NCBI RefSeq assembly: GCF_008801935.1
Contig: NZ_VZOT01000002.1
Coordinates: forward strand, 310,001-374,000
Reading direction: 5' to 3'
DNA length: 64,000 bases
Origin: Comamonas kerstersii
GTDB taxonomy: Bacteria; Pseudomonadota; Gammaproteobacteria; Burkholderiales; Burkholderiaceae_C
Made by a program: the position numbers and the translations under genes. Positions 25,818 to 34,902 of this stretch are shown here, piece after piece (the stretch's first letter is position 1; every line of letters begins with the position of its first letter). The notes under the pieces are model-generated. The model was not told the DNA's origin. It made no database searches and worked only from the letters and a program-made list of their open reading frames with translations.

Positions 25818-26981
25818 ATGTCCTCTCGCCTCGAACACGATCCTTTTGCACCTCCTCGCGACAACCGGCGTCTGCGCAGCTGGGTGCTGGCCCTGCTGGC
25901 ACACGCCGTGCTGGTCGGCGCCCTGGTGTGGAAAGTCTCTCCCCCTGAAGCCGTGGAGCCCGCAGCCATAGAGGCAGAGCTGTGGTCTGACACCTTTGTC
26001 CAGGCAGCGCCGCGCGCTGTGCCTGTGCCCGCACCACAGCCAGAGCCCGAGCCAGCCCCAGAGCCCGAACCCGAGCCAGCGCCGGAACCCATACCGCTGC
26101 CACCGCCGCCGCCACCTGCGCCGCCCAAGCCTTCGCAGCAGGAGCTACAAGCCCAGCGCGATGCAGAAATTGCACTGCAGGAGCGCAAGAAAAAGGAAGC
26201 CGAGGAAAAACAGCGCGAACTGGAAGCCCAGAAGGCCAAGGAAAAGGCCGAGCGTGAAAAGGCCGAAAAAGCCAAGCTCGAAAAGGAAAAGGCTGAAAAG
26301 GCAGAGCAGGAGCGCCGCGAAAAGCTCGAGCGCGAAAAAGCCGAGAAGGCCAAGCAAGAGCGCCTGGAAAAGGAGCGTCTGGAAAAAGAACGCTTAGAGA
26401 AAGCCAAACGCGAGCAGGCTGAGAAAGAAAAGGCGGCCAAGGAAAAAGCCGCCAAGGACAAGGCTGCTCGCGAAAAAGCGGAAAAAGAAAAGGCCGAAAA
26501 AGCCAAGCAGGAAGCTGCCAGAAAAGCGGCTGAAGAAAAGCGCAAGAAAGAGCAGGCCGCCAAGGATGCCAAGGCAGCCAAGGAACTGGAGCGTATTCGC
26601 CAGGAGAACCTGCGTGCCATGGCCGGTCTTGCGGGCTCAGGCGGCAGCGGCTCTGCCGAAAAGAGCAGCGGCCCCAACGGCGGCAAGGGCACAGGTGGTG
26701 GCACGGTCGGCCACTCTGCAGGCTATGGCGCACGCGTGGCAGCCAAGGTCAAGCCCAACATCGTCTACCCCGACATCACCAGCGGCAACCCACGCGCAGA
26801 AGTGCGCGTACGTGCCGCGCCCGATGGCACCATCACCAGCGTGCAGCTGGTCAAGTCCAGCGGCAACAAGGCCTGGGATGACGCCGTGGTCCGTGCCCTG
26901 CACAAGACCGAAACCCTGCCCAAGGACACCAACGGCAAAGTGCCCGCGGAGTTCACCTTTGGTTTCAGGCCGCAGGATTGA
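25818..26981 (+). CDS. tolA: Cell envelope integrity protein TolA
   Basis: A 387-residue protein with the three TolA domains. An inner-membrane anchor lies at about 22-42. A Pro/Glu repeat tract (about 65-105) follows. A very long Lys/Glu/Ala coiled coil (about 110-265) spans the periplasm. After a Gly/Ser linker, a C-terminal TonB/TolA domain (VKPNIVYPDITSGNP.. to ..FTFGFRPQD) contacts TolB/Pal. ATG 25818 is preferred to TTG 25803; ribosome-binding signals are weak for both. Unusually, no tolB, pal or cpoB follows: a palindromic repeat and trhP come next. Confidence 0.93.
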   Translation: MSSRLEHDPFAPPRDNRRLRSWVLALLAHAVLVGALVWKVSPPEAVEPAAIEAELWSDTFVQAAPRAVPVPAPQPEPEPAPEPEPEPAPEPIPLPPPPPPAPPKPSQQELQAQRDAEIALQERKKKEAEEKQRELEAQKAKEKAEREKAEKAKLEKEKAEKAEQERREKLEREKAEKAKQERLEKERLEKERLEKAKREQAEKEKAAKEKAAKDKAAREKAEKEKAEKAKQEAARKAAEEKRKKEQAAKDAKAAKELERIRQENLRAMAGLAGSGGSGSAEKSSGPNGGKGTGGGTVGHSAGYGARVAAKVKPNIVYPDITSGNPRAEVRVRAAPDGTITSVQLVKSSGNKAWDDAVVRALHKTETLPKDTNGKVPAEFTFGFRPQD

Positions 26982-26990
26982 TCACACTTT

Positions 26991-27071
26991 GATAGCTGCC
27001 AGCGCTTGATCTATAAGGACTTCAGATAGATATCTATCTGAAGTCCTTATGTTTTAAGCGCAAGCAGCTCT
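26991..27071. repeat. Palindromic intergenic repeat, copy 2
   Basis: Arms GATAGCTGCCAGCGCTTGAT and AAGCGCAAGCAGCT enclose a perfect 38-bp palindrome (27013-27050, half-site ATAAGGACTTCAGATAGAT). It sits 9 bases behind the tolA stop and probably ends the tol transcript. This is the most regular copy in the window. Confidence 0.85.
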
Positions 27072-27166
27072 TTTATATATAGCTTCAGCACTGTCCCACG
27101 ATGCCATCGGGTGCTTGTTCCCCACGCCGTGACGAACTGACGCCAATCAAGGAAAATACCTCCCCT

Positions 27167-28543
27167 ATGAAAGCCCCCGAACTGCTGCTTCCCGCCGGCT
27201 CGCTCGACAAGATGCGCGCCGCCTATGACTTTGGCGCCGACGCTGTCTATGCCGGCCAGCCCCGCTACTCCCTGCGTGCCCGCAACAACGAGTTCCGCAT
27301 GGAGCAGATTGCACAGGGCATCCAAGAAGCCCACCAGCGTGGCAAGAAGTTTTTCCTGACGTCCAACGTCATTGCCCACAACGACAAGATCCGCACCTAC
27401 CTGCGCGACATCGAGCCCATCATCGAGATGAAGCCCGACGCGCTGATCATGGCCGACCCCGGCCTGATCATGATGGTCAAGGAAAAGTGGCCCGAGACCG
27501 TGATTCACCTCTCGGTGCAGGCCAACACCACCAACTACGCCACCGTCAAGTTCTGGCAGAAGATGGGCGTGGAGCGCATCATCCTCTCGCGCGAGCTGTC
27601 GCTGGACGAGATCGAAAAGATCCGCCAGGAATGCCCAGACATGGAGCTGGAAGTGTTCGTACACGGCGCGCTGTGCATTGCCTACTCGGGCCGCTGCCTG
27701 CTGTCGGGCTACTTCAACCGCCGTGACCCCAACCAGGGCACCTGCACCAACGCCTGCCGCTGGGAGTACAAGACGCACGATGCGCAAGTAGACCCCAACA
27801 CCGGCGAAGCGCTGGGCGTGGCCATGGACAAGGGCTTCAACTTTGAAGAGGCCAAGAACGACCTGGACAACCAGTTCACCAGCACCTGCGGTGACCAGAA
27901 GCGCCACCCCAAGGCCGACGCCATCTACCTGCTGGAAGAAAAGGGCCGCCCTGGCGAGATGATGCCCATCATGGAAGATGAGCACGGCACCTACATCATG
28001 AACTCCAAGGACCTGCGCGCCGTGGAACACGTAGAGCGCCTGGCCAAGATTGGTGTGGATTCGCTCAAGATCGAAGGCCGCACCAAGAGCCTGTACTACG
28101 TGGCCCGTACCGCCCAGGTCTACCGCCGCGCCATTGATGACGCCGTGGCTGGCCGCCCCTTCAACCCCCACCTCATCACCGAGCTGGAAGGTCTGGCCAA
28201 CCGTGGCTACACCGGCGGTCTGCTGGAACGTCGCCCTGCCAACGACTACCAGAACTACGAAACCGGCACCTCCGTGCTGCAGCGCAGCCACTTTGTGGGC
28301 CAGGTGCGCGGTTACGAAAACGGTCTGGCCGAAATCGAAACCATGAACCGCTTTGCCGTGGGTGACATGATTGAAATCATCCACCCCACAGGCAACCGCA
28401 CCGTCAAGCTGGAGCAGATGTTCAATCTGGAAGGCGAACCTGTGCAAGTTGCCCCCGGCAACCCCGTGCGCGTGCGCATTCCCGTGGAAGGCCCTGTGGA
28501 AGGCGGCCTGATTGCACGCCTGCTGCAACCTCAGAACCCTTAA
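27167..28543 (+). CDS. trhP: Peptidase U32-family tRNA hydroxylation protein TrhP (YegQ)
   Basis: A 458-residue protein of the U32 family, formerly called collagenase-like peptidases. Motifs: ELLLPAGSLDKMRAAYDFGADAVYAG at the start, the family signature EVFVHGALCIAYSGRCLLSGYF, and nearby cysteines in GTCTNACRW that may bind an Fe-S cluster. DSLKIEGRTKS follows. By length and domain layout it fits TrhP/YegQ, which makes 5-hydroxyuridine at position 34 of tRNAs. ATG 27167 begins the conserved KAPELLLPAG segment; the upstream frame is rejected. Confidence 0.88.
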   Translation: MKAPELLLPAGSLDKMRAAYDFGADAVYAGQPRYSLRARNNEFRMEQIAQGIQEAHQRGKKFFLTSNVIAHNDKIRTYLRDIEPIIEMKPDALIMADPGLIMMVKEKWPETVIHLSVQANTTNYATVKFWQKMGVERIILSRELSLDEIEKIRQECPDMELEVFVHGALCIAYSGRCLLSGYFNRRDPNQGTCTNACRWEYKTHDAQVDPNTGEALGVAMDKGFNFEEAKNDLDNQFTSTCGDQKRHPKADAIYLLEEKGRPGEMMPIMEDEHGTYIMNSKDLRAVEHVERLAKIGVDSLKIEGRTKSLYYVARTAQVYRRAIDDAVAGRPFNPHLITELEGLANRGYTGGLLERRPANDYQNYETGTSVLQRSHFVGQVRGYENGLAEIETMNRFAVGDMIEIIHPTGNRTVKLEQMFNLEGEPVQVAPGNPVRVRIPVEGPVEGGLIARLLQPQNP

Positions 28544-28548
28544 AAACC

Positions 28549-28627
28549 ATAGCTGCCAGCGCTTGATTTATCAGAACTTGAGATTTAAATCCATTTGAAA
28601 CTCAAGCTATACAAGCGCTAGACGCTT
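28549..28627. repeat. Palindromic intergenic repeat, copy 3
   Basis: Left arm ATAGCTGCCAGCGCTTGATT, right arm CAAGCGCTAGACGCTT, inner stem CTTGAG/CTCAAG around AGATTTAAATCC. It starts 6 bases behind the trhP stop codon. Confidence 0.75.
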
Positions 28628-28636
28628 CACTTTTTG

Positions 28637-28659
28637 AAAGGCACCTCATGGTGCCTTTT
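28637..28659 (+). terminator. Terminator hairpin between trhP and the ParB-domain gene
   Basis: Stem AAAGGCACC/GGTGCCTTT with a TCAT loop, followed by a short T-rich run. It lies directly after repeat copy 3. Confidence 0.6.
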
Positions 28660-28711
28660 GACTTTTGCAGGCACACGGTTACAGTGCGCTGCCTGCATTG
28701 ATTGGAGTTCC

Positions 28712-29599
28712 ATGAGTACTGAAGAAATCGTTGTTCTGCCTGAGCTCAAGGCCTATATCGACCCACTGACCCCTGACGAGTACGAAGCGCTGGAGCGCAG
28801 CATCCTGGACGAAGGCTGCCGCGACGCACTGGTGCTGTGGGACAATATTTTGGTTGATGGCCACAACCGCTACAGCATCTGCCAAAAGCACGGTCTGCCA
28901 TTCAAGACCATGCAGAACACGCGCTTTCAGAGCATGGAAGACATCCACCTGTGGATGATCGACCAGCACCTGGGCCGCCGCTCACTGTCTGACTTCCAGC
29001 GCGGCGTGCTGGCCCTGCGCAAGCGCGAAATCATTGCCGAGCGCCGCGCACAGGCTGCTGCCGCCGTGCAGGCCGCCAAGGCCGAGGCCGGTGAAGCAGC
29101 CGCTGCCGAAGCGCCCTGGGAAGGAGAAACCGACCCCGTCGTCGCCAAGGCCCTGGCCAATGTGCCCAAGGTCCCTGACGAGGCGCTGGACACCCGCGAG
29201 GCCCTGGCCCGTGCCGCACGCCTGTCTGCGGGACAGGTGAAGATGATTGAAACCATCCAGCAAAAAGCTGCGCCGGAGGTGGTGGAGGCCGTCAAGGCCG
29301 GAGAGCTGTCGCTCAACGCCGCGGCCGTGGTGGCATCACTGCCCGTGGAAGAGCAGCAAGCTGTCGCCGCCGAAGGTGTGGATGGCCTCAAACAGGCCGC
29401 CAAGCGCGTGCGCGAAGCCAAGAAAAAAGCCCGCACCGAAAAACAGCCTGAAGCTGCCGAATCCAGCGCCGAAGCCGATGCAGCACCTGCTCCATCCGTA
29501 GAAGCCCTGCAGGCCCGTGTGGCCGAGCTGGAAGCCGAAAACGAGCGCCTGCGTCTGCAGGTCAAGACCCTGCAGGAGCTGCTGGCAGAGCAGGCTTAA
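28712..29599 (+). CDS. ParB-domain protein with C-terminal coiled coil
   Basis: A 295-residue protein. Residues about 5-75 look like a ParB/Sulfiredoxin-type domain: ELKAYIDPLTPDEYEALERSILDEGCRDALVLWDN then the ILVDGHNRYSICQKHGLPF motif. A helical region with DLGRRSL-like spacing follows. Then come an Ala/Lys-rich linker and a C-terminal leucine-rich coiled coil (about 262-292, VAELEAENERLRLQVKTLQELL). It is not linked to parA and is unlikely to be the chromosomal ParB. The role is unknown; DNA binding and dimerisation are inference from domains. Confidence 0.75.
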   Translation: MSTEEIVVLPELKAYIDPLTPDEYEALERSILDEGCRDALVLWDNILVDGHNRYSICQKHGLPFKTMQNTRFQSMEDIHLWMIDQHLGRRSLSDFQRGVLALRKREIIAERRAQAAAAVQAAKAEAGEAAAAEAPWEGETDPVVAKALANVPKVPDEALDTREALARAARLSAGQVKMIETIQQKAAPEVVEAVKAGELSLNAAAVVASLPVEEQQAVAAEGVDGLKQAAKRVREAKKKARTEKQPEAAESSAEADAAPAPSVEALQARVAELEAENERLRLQVKTLQELLAEQA

Positions 29600-29618
29600 A
29601 AAACCAGAAAGCAAGAAA

Positions 29619-29655
29619 GCCGCGACTGCAGTCTGTGCAGGTCGCGGCTTTTTTT
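29619..29655 (+). terminator. Rho-independent terminator after ParB-domain gene
   Basis: Stem GCCGCGAC/GTCGCGGC with a 14-base loop and T7. Confidence 0.85.
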
Positions 29656-29712
29656 CTACTGGCATGCTACAGGCATGGGGCGCATGCCTGTGCGGCTTGC
29701 TGGTTCACGCCA

Positions 29713-29984
29713 TCAGCGCTTTTTCAGCTCCCCCACCATGGGCATGACCAAGGTGTTGTCGTCCTTGATCTTGAGCACCAGCGCTGTTTCGCCATTCATG
29801 CCTTCGATCTTGACCTTGCCATCTTCGACCGTGTAGTCCAGATCAAACATGCCCATGTAGTCGACCGTATCGCCCTTGAAGGTCAGAGAGGCCATGCCTG
29901 TGGAATCCTGGTACGTACCATCCAGCGATTTGCCGCATGCGGCCAGAAACAGGGGCAGCAATGCGACTGCGATGCTTTTTTCAT
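29713..29984 (-). pseudogene. Small lipoprotein gene with a one-base frameshift in an A6 tract after the start codon
   Basis: On the minus strand AAGGAG, a proper spacer and ATG (29982-29984) precede A6 then GCATCG. In that frame the product is nonsense and never reaches the lipoprotein. Reading the next frame gives KSIAVALLPLFLAACGKSLDG, a clear signal peptide with lipobox LAAC, then about 70 residues ending VMPMVGELKKR. One extra A (A7) would give an intact protein of about 90 aa starting MKKSIAVALL. Either the gene is broken, is switched by slippage, or the base is a sequencing error. A start further upstream in frame (30033) exists but lacks a convincing ribosome-binding site. Confidence 0.72.
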
Positions 29985-30062
29985 GATGTAGCTCCTTGTT
30001 GAAATGTAGATGGTTGGGTAGCGGGTGCAGCATGCAGCCCTGGTGTGTCTGGTGTTCAGGCA

Positions 30063-30245
30063 TTAATGCTCGGGCCAGAGACTGATTTGCGTCAACTGTT
30101 CACCCGGCTTGCGCTGGTAGCGGTTGCCTGTGTACACCGGCAGTTCCAGCCCGACAGGCACCAGCACAATGCCCTCTTCCTCCAAGTGAATGATCTTGGC
30201 GTACACCTCAGGGCGCAGATGTACCCCGTTGCGGCTGGTGCGCAT
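30063..30245 (-). CDS. Small hypothetical protein
   Basis: About 60 residues if started at the ATG ending at 30245 (GGGAAGCCT precedes it), or 90 residues from 30335. The sequence MRTSRNGVHLRPEVYAKIIHLEEEGIVLVPVGLELPVYTGNRYQ looks like a real globular piece with no known motif. It lies between the frameshifted lipoprotein gene and the acnB terminator. The function is unknown and it could be a remnant. Confidence 0.45.
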   Translation of the reverse strand: MRTSRNGVHLRPEVYAKIIHLEEEGIVLVPVGLELPVYTGNRYQRKPGEQLTQISLWPEH

Positions 30246-30351
30246 AGGCTTCCCAGACTTGGCTGGATCAAGGTGGGATGCCTGGACGCTTACGTTGCAC
30301 CAGCGCAAACAGCTCTTTTTTTTTGAAAGCAGCATGATGTTTCAGACCGCC

Positions 30352-30381
30352 ATCAAAACAAAACCCGCCAGCTGGCGGGTT
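30352..30381 (-). terminator. Rho-independent terminator after acnB
   Basis: Perfect 20-bp palindrome AACCCGCCAG/CTGGCGGGTT at 30362-30381; on the minus strand it is followed by TTTTGTTTTG. It lies 30 bases past the acnB stop. Confidence 0.8.
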
Positions 30382-30410
30382 CTGTCATTGCGGTCTATGC
30401 CTTGCGGAGC

Positions 30411-32996
30411 TTAGACCTTGGCCGCCACTTCGGCGTACTCGTCGATCTGGTCGAAGTTCATGTAGCGGTACACGGATGCCTTGTCGGCATCGATCACGCC
30501 CATTTCCTTCAGATACTCTTCCTTGGAAGGCAGGTAGCCCAGACGCGAAGCAATCGCCGCCAGCTCGGCAGAGCCCAGGAACACGTTGGTGTTCTTGCCC
30601 AGACGGTTGGGGAAGTTGCGGGTCGAGGTGGAGATCACGGTCGCGCCTTCACGCACCTGTGCCTGGTTACCCATGCACAGCGAGCAGCCGGGCATTTCGG
30701 TACGCGCACCGGCTGTGCCGAATGCCGCGTAGTGGCCTTCCTTGATCAGCTCGTTCTGGTCCATCTTGGTGGGAGGAGCCACCCACAGCTTCACAGGAAT
30801 GTCACGCTGGCCGCCCAGCAGCTTGGCTGCAGCGCGGAAGTGACCGATGTTGGTCATGCAGGAGCCGATGAAAGATTCATCGATCTTGGTGCCAGCCACT
30901 TCGGACAGGAACTTGGCGTCGTCAGGGTCGTTAGGGCAGCAGACGATAGGCTCGGTGATCTCGTTCATGTCGATCTCGATCACGGCAGCGTATTCGGCGT
31001 CCTTGTCGGCTTCCAGCAGTTCGGGCTTGGCCAGCCATGCTTCCACCTTCTCGATGCGGCGCTGCAGGGTCTTGGCATCTTGGTAGCCTTCGGCAATCAT
31101 GTTCTTCATCAGCACCACGTTGGACTTCAGGTACTCGATGACGGGTTCCTTGTCCAGCTTGATCGTGCAGCCAGCAGCCGAGCGCTCAGCCGATGCGTCA
31201 GACAGCTCGAACGCCTGCTCCACCTTCAGGTCGGGCAGACCTTCAATTTCCAGAATACGGCCCGAGAAGATGTTCTTCTTGCCAGCCTTGGCCACGGTCA
31301 GCAGACCTGCCTTGATGGCGTACAGAGGAATGGCATGCACCAGGTCACGCAGGGTCACGCCAGGCTGCAGCTTGCCCTTGAAGCGCACCAGCACGGACTC
31401 AGGCATGTCCAGAGGCATCACACCGGTTGCCGCAGCAAACGCCACCAGACCGGAGCCTGCGGGGAAGGAGATACCGATGGGGAAGCGGGTGTGCGAGTCG
31501 CCACCTGTACCCACGGTGTCAGGCAGCAGCAGACGGTTGAGCCAACTGTGGATCACACCGTCACCAGGACGCAGGGACACGCCACCACGGCTGGAGATGA
31601 AGGCAGGCAGTTCGCGGTGGGTCTTCACGTCTACAGGCTTGGGGTAAGCGGCTGTGTGGCAGAAGGACTGCATCACCAGATCGGCCGAGAAGCCCAGGCA
31701 GGCCAGGTCCTTCAGCTCGTCACGGGTCATGGGGCCTGTGGTGTCCTGAGAGCCCACGGTAGTCATGCGAGGCTCGCAGTAAGTGCCGGGGCGCACGCCC
31801 TGACCTTCTGGCAGACCGACTGCGCGACCAACCATCTTCTGTGCCAGGGTGAAGCCAGCCTTGGATTCAGCAGGCGCCTTGGGCAGACGGAACACGGTCG
31901 AAGCAGGCAGACCCAGAAACTCACGTGCCTTGGCAGTCAGCGAACGGCCGATGATCAGGTTGATACGGCCACCGGCCTGCACTTCGTCCAGCAGTACTTC
32001 GCTCTTGAGCTGGAAGTTGGCGATGACTTCGCCGTTCTTCTCGATCTTGCCGTCGTAGGGGTAGATGTCGATGACATCACCCATTTCCATCTTCGACACA
32101 TCGACCTCGATCGGCAGCGAGCCGGAGTCTTCCTGCGTGTTGAAGAAGATGGGAGCGATCTTGCCGCCCAGCGTCACACCACCGAAGCGCTTGTTGGGCA
32201 CATAGGGAATGTCCTGGCCCGTGGCCCAGATCACGGAGTTGGTAGCCGACTTGCGCGACGAACCGGTGCCGACCACATCGCCCACGTAGGCAACGGTGTG
32301 GCCCTTTTTCTTCAGGTCTTCGATGAACTGGATGGGACCGCGCTTGCCGTCTTCCTCGGGCTTGAACGCCGCGTCAGGACGGGTGTTCTTGAGCATGGCC
32401 AGATAGTGCAGCGGGATGTCTGGGCGGCTCCAGGCATCAGGTGCGGGCGACAGGTCGTCGGTGTTGGTCTCACCAGGCACCTTGAACACGGTCACAGTGA
32501 TCTTCTCTGCCACCTTGGGGCGGGAAGTGAACCACTCGGCATCGGCCCAGCTTTGCACCACTTCCTTGGCCTTGGCATTGCCGGCCTTGGCCTTGGCTGC
32601 CACGTCGTTGAAGAAGTCAAACATCAGCAGGGTCTTCTTCAGACCTTCAGCAGCCACGTCAGCCACTTCAGCGTTGTCCAGCAGCTCGATCAGGGGGTGC
32701 ACGTTGTAGCCACCAACCATGGTGCCGAGCAGCTCGGTAGCCTTGGTCTTGGAGATCAGACCCACCTGAATGTCACCGTGGGCCACGGCCGCCAGGAACG
32801 AAGCCTTGACCTTGGCTGCATCGTCTACCCCTGGAGGAACGCGATGGGTCAGCAAGTCCAGCAGGAATGCTTCTTCACCTGCAGGAGGGTTCTTGATCAG
32901 CTCGATCAGCTCAGCGGTTTGCTTGGCATCGAGGGGCAGCGGGGGAATGCCCAGTGCAGCACGCTCGGCTACATGGTCACGGTAGGCTTTCAACAT
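30411..32996 (-). CDS. acnB: Aconitate hydratase B
   Basis: An 861-residue bifunctional aconitase / 2-methylisocitrate dehydratase, the normal length for AcnB. It has the N-terminal HEAT-like helical domain ([26 protein letters not shown]), the swivel domain, then the 4Fe-4S domains. Cluster cysteines are visible in [15 protein letters not shown] and [11 protein letters not shown]. Also seen: [10 protein letters not shown] and [12 protein letters not shown] (citrate binding). It interconverts citrate and isocitrate in the TCA cycle. It is the first or only gene of its transcript and lies in a TCA-cycle block with mdh, sdh and gltA. Confidence 0.96.
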   Translation of the reverse strand: MLKAYRDHVAERAALGIPPLPLDAKQTAELIELIKNPPAGEEAFLLDLLTHRVPPGVDDAAKVKASFLAAVAHGDIQVGLISKTKATELLGTMVGGYNVHPLIELLDNAEVADVAAEGLKKTLLMFDFFNDVAAKAKAGNAKAKEVVQSWADAEWFTSRPKVAEKITVTVFKVPGETNTDDLSPAPDAWSRPDIPLHYLAMLKNTRPDAAFKPEEDGKRGPIQFIEDLKKKGHTVAYVGDVVGTGSSRKSATNSVIWATGQDIPYVPNKRFGGVTLGGKIAPIFFNTQEDSGSLPIEVDVSKMEMGDVIDIYPYDGKIEKNGEVIANFQLKSEVLLDEVQAGGRINLIIGRSLTAKAREFLGLPASTVFRLPKAPAESKAGFTLAQKMVGRAVGLPEGQGVRPGTYCEPRMTTVGSQDTTGPMTRDELKDLACLGFSADLVMQSFCHTAAYPKPVDVKTHRELPAFISSRGGVSLRPGDGVIHSWLNRLLLPDTVGTGGDSHTRFPIGISFPAGSGLVAFAAATGVMPLDMPESVLVRFKGKLQPGVTLRDLVHAIPLYAIKAGLLTVAKAGKKNIFSGRILEIEGLPDLKVEQAFELSDASAERSAAGCTIKLDKEPVIEYLKSNVVLMKNMIAEGYQDAKTLQRRIEKVEAWLAKPELLEADKDAEYAAVIEIDMNEITEPIVCCPNDPDDAKFLSEVAGTKIDESFIGSCMTNIGHFRAAAKLLGGQRDIPVKLWVAPPTKMDQNELIKEGHYAAFGTAGARTEMPGCSLCMGNQAQVREGATVISTSTRNFPNRLGKNTNVFLGSAELAAIASRLGYLPSKEEYLKEMGVIDADKASVYRYMNFDQIDEYAEVAAKV

Positions 32997-33061
32997 GGTT
33001 CTCTCTCCATTGGTTTTCTAAGAGTGGGGGCTGCTTTTTCTAATGTCTGAGCTCCTCGGAA

Positions 33062-33658
33062 TTACTTCTTGGGAGCCTCCAGCAGACTTTGCGGCGGGTT
33101 TTTCTTGATGGCTTCAGCAACTTGCAGCTGCTCAGGACTCATGCATTCATCGGCCATGCGCTTGCCCTGTTTCTGGTTCATCAGCATGGACTTGTTCGCA
33201 ATCTGTAGCCACGTGGCACCAGCACGCTGGTCTTCCAGACGCACAACGCCGGTGCTGGTCCCAACTGGCGACATGTGGTAGCTGAAGCCTTGTCCGCTGA
33301 CAAAGAAGTGACCGGGGCTCTTCTCATCCCGCGTCACGTTCACATGCTTGCCGAGTTCGCAGTTGATACGGCCTGTATAGACACGGTCAGCCAGCTTCAT
33401 CTCCTCTGCATTGAGCGCTCGCGGTGTCAGCGCCGCAACTGCGACCCCAGCGCCTGCTCCACCCACAGCTGCAGCTGCTGCTGCCTTGCGCGGTGCCGAG
33501 GTCTTTCTGACCGTTGTCTTCTTGACTGCAGCAGTCTTCTTCTGGGCTGTCGCAGCCTTGCTAGCACTTGCAGCAGGCTTGGCGGCAGAAGCCTGAGCTG
33601 CACCCACCCAAGCCAGAGCAGGAGCGATGAGCAGTACGGAGGCAATCAGTTGTTTCAT
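33062..33658 (-). CDS. Exported Lys/Ala-rich protein of unknown function
   Basis: A 198-residue protein. The signal peptide [25 protein letters not shown] is followed by a low-complexity Ala/Lys/Thr tract (about 26-75, KPAASASKAATAQKK) reminiscent of cell-wall or DNA-binding tails. A compact domain then starts at about 83 (LNAEEMKLADRVYTGRINCELG). This has two Cys and a periplasmic look. ATG 33658 has GGAG 8 bases upstream. No family recognised. Its conservation next to acnB would hint at an envelope function, but that is not shown. Confidence 0.7.
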   Translation of the reverse strand: MKQLIASVLLIAPALAWVGAAQASAAKPAASASKAATAQKKTAAVKKTTVRKTSAPRKAAAAAAVGGAGAGVAVAALTPRALNAEEMKLADRVYTGRINCELGKHVNVTRDEKSPGHFFVSGQGFSYHMSPVGTSTGVVRLEDQRAGATWLQIANKSMLMNQKQGKRMADECMSPEQLQVAEAIKKNPPQSLLEAPKK

Positions 33659-33709
33659 GCGAACTCCAGCGGATATTCCAATTAACTTGTCAATAACAAA
33701 CACGGCACT

Positions 33710-34708
33710 TCAGGCCGTGCTCCCATCCAGCCATTGTCGCGCTTCTGCAGGCAGTGCAATGCCAGTGCGCTGCGCACGTTCCAGCAAATGCCAGTAATAA
33801 CGGTAACTTGCCCGGTCATGCAGCACGCCTTGCCAGCTGATGGGCGCCCAGGCCTGCTGCTCAGCCGCCAGCAAAATCTCCGCCGCTTCCTGCACTTCCT
33901 GCACCGCAGGCGCAAACGCTGCGAGGATAGGACGAATCTGTGCAGGGTGAATGCTCCACATCCTGGTGTAGCCCAGCTCACGGCTGGCCCGGGTCGCGGC
34001 CGCCTGCAAGGCCGTTGCATCCTTGAATTCAGTGACCACACAGTGCGAAGGCACTTTGCCATGGGCATGACAGGCTGCTGCAATTTCCAGCTTGGCCCGC
34101 ACCACCAGCGGGTGCTGAAACTGCCCCTGTACCCCCATGGCTGATCCCGGAATGGCACCACCGTGGGCAGAGACAAAATCCATCAGCCCGAAAGACAGGC
34201 TTTGCACACTGGGATGCGCGGCAATCTCAAACGCACGGTGCACGGCTGCGGGCGACTCAATCAGCGCATGCAGCGGAATATGTGCACCACCGGCACGCTC
34301 CAGAGCGTGCTGCGCACGCACGATGTCATCGACCGACTCCACCTTGGGCAGCATGATGTGGCAGAGCCTGTGGCCTGCTTCGCCCACAATGGTGGCAATG
34401 TCTTCGGCAAATGCGGAGTGATCTACGGCATGCACGCGTGCTGCGACGCGACAGCCGTCTTGGACGTCCTTGGCCAGCTGCGCAACCAGCAGAGCATGGG
34501 CTTTTTCCTGGCCAACGGCTGCGCCGTCTTCACAGTCCAGCGTCACATCAAACACGCAGGTGCCAAACTCCTGCAGCATCTGCGCCTGCAGTTCCAGGCT
34601 CTTGCGCATGCGCACTTCCACGCCGCTGTAATGGTCGCAGACAGGCAGCATATGGGCTGCTGCTTGGGCGCCCAACAGGATCTCGCGGGGATGGCTGGCT
34701 GTACGCAT
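33710..34708 (-). CDS. HpcH/HpaI aldolase / citrate lyase beta-like protein
   Basis: A 332-residue TIM-barrel protein. Motifs: RMRKSLELQAQ, FDVTLDCEDGAAVGQEKAHA (metal-binding acidic residues), HIMLPKVESVDDI, HALIESPAAVHRAFEIA (Glu ligand) and SLSFGLMDFVSAHG. It belongs to the CitE/malyl-CoA lyase group, which cleaves or forms hydroxyacyl-CoA esters such as citramalyl- or malyl-CoA. It lacks citrate lyase alpha/gamma partners, so it is not a true citrate lyase. It lies in a TCA-cycle block between acnB and mdh on the same strand. The start codon is uncertain (34708, or 34651 for a shorter form). Confidence 0.82.
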   Translation of the reverse strand: MRTASHPREILLGAQAAAHMLPVCDHYSGVEVRMRKSLELQAQMLQEFGTCVFDVTLDCEDGAAVGQEKAHALLVAQLAKDVQDGCRVAARVHAVDHSAFAEDIATIVGEAGHRLCHIMLPKVESVDDIVRAQHALERAGGAHIPLHALIESPAAVHRAFEIAAHPSVQSLSFGLMDFVSAHGGAIPGSAMGVQGQFQHPLVVRAKLEIAAACHAHGKVPSHCVVTEFKDATALQAAATRASRELGYTRMWSIHPAQIRPILAAFAPAVQEVQEAAEILLAAEQQAWAPISWQGVLHDRASYRYYWHLLERAQRTGIALPAEARQWLDGSTA

Positions 34709-34831
34709 GAATGGCAGGAGTGAACAGAGCACTCAGAAAAGGCTGATCCGGATCACTCCATACAGCCACCTGTAAAACATCTTTTGCTCAACCAGCACGC
34801 CTGCATGTTGCGCAAAAGACCTCTCCAGGAA

Positions 34832-34868
34832 AGAGAGCCCCTGCAACGCGTATACCGCATTGCAGGGG
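34832..34868 (-). terminator. Terminator hairpin after mdh
   Basis: 9-bp stem CCCCTGCAA/TTGCAGGGG (34838-34846 with 34860-34868); the minus strand continues CTCTCTTTCC, a weak T-rich tail. It lies between the mdh stop and the CitE-like gene. Confidence 0.5.
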
Positions 34869-34902
34869 ATGAATCCATCAAGATTCGTGGGAAGTCACCG
34901 CC

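Noticed and set aside
25283-26733. Long Ser/Phe-rich minus-strand frames over tolR and tolA
   Set aside because: They arise from the Lys/Glu/Ala repeats of tolA read in antisense.
30402-33050. 882-codon open frame on the plus strand across acnB
   Set aside because: It is the antisense shadow of acnB, which has all aconitase motifs; the plus-strand product has no recognisable domain and is His/Gln-rich, as expected for a GC-rich antisense frame.
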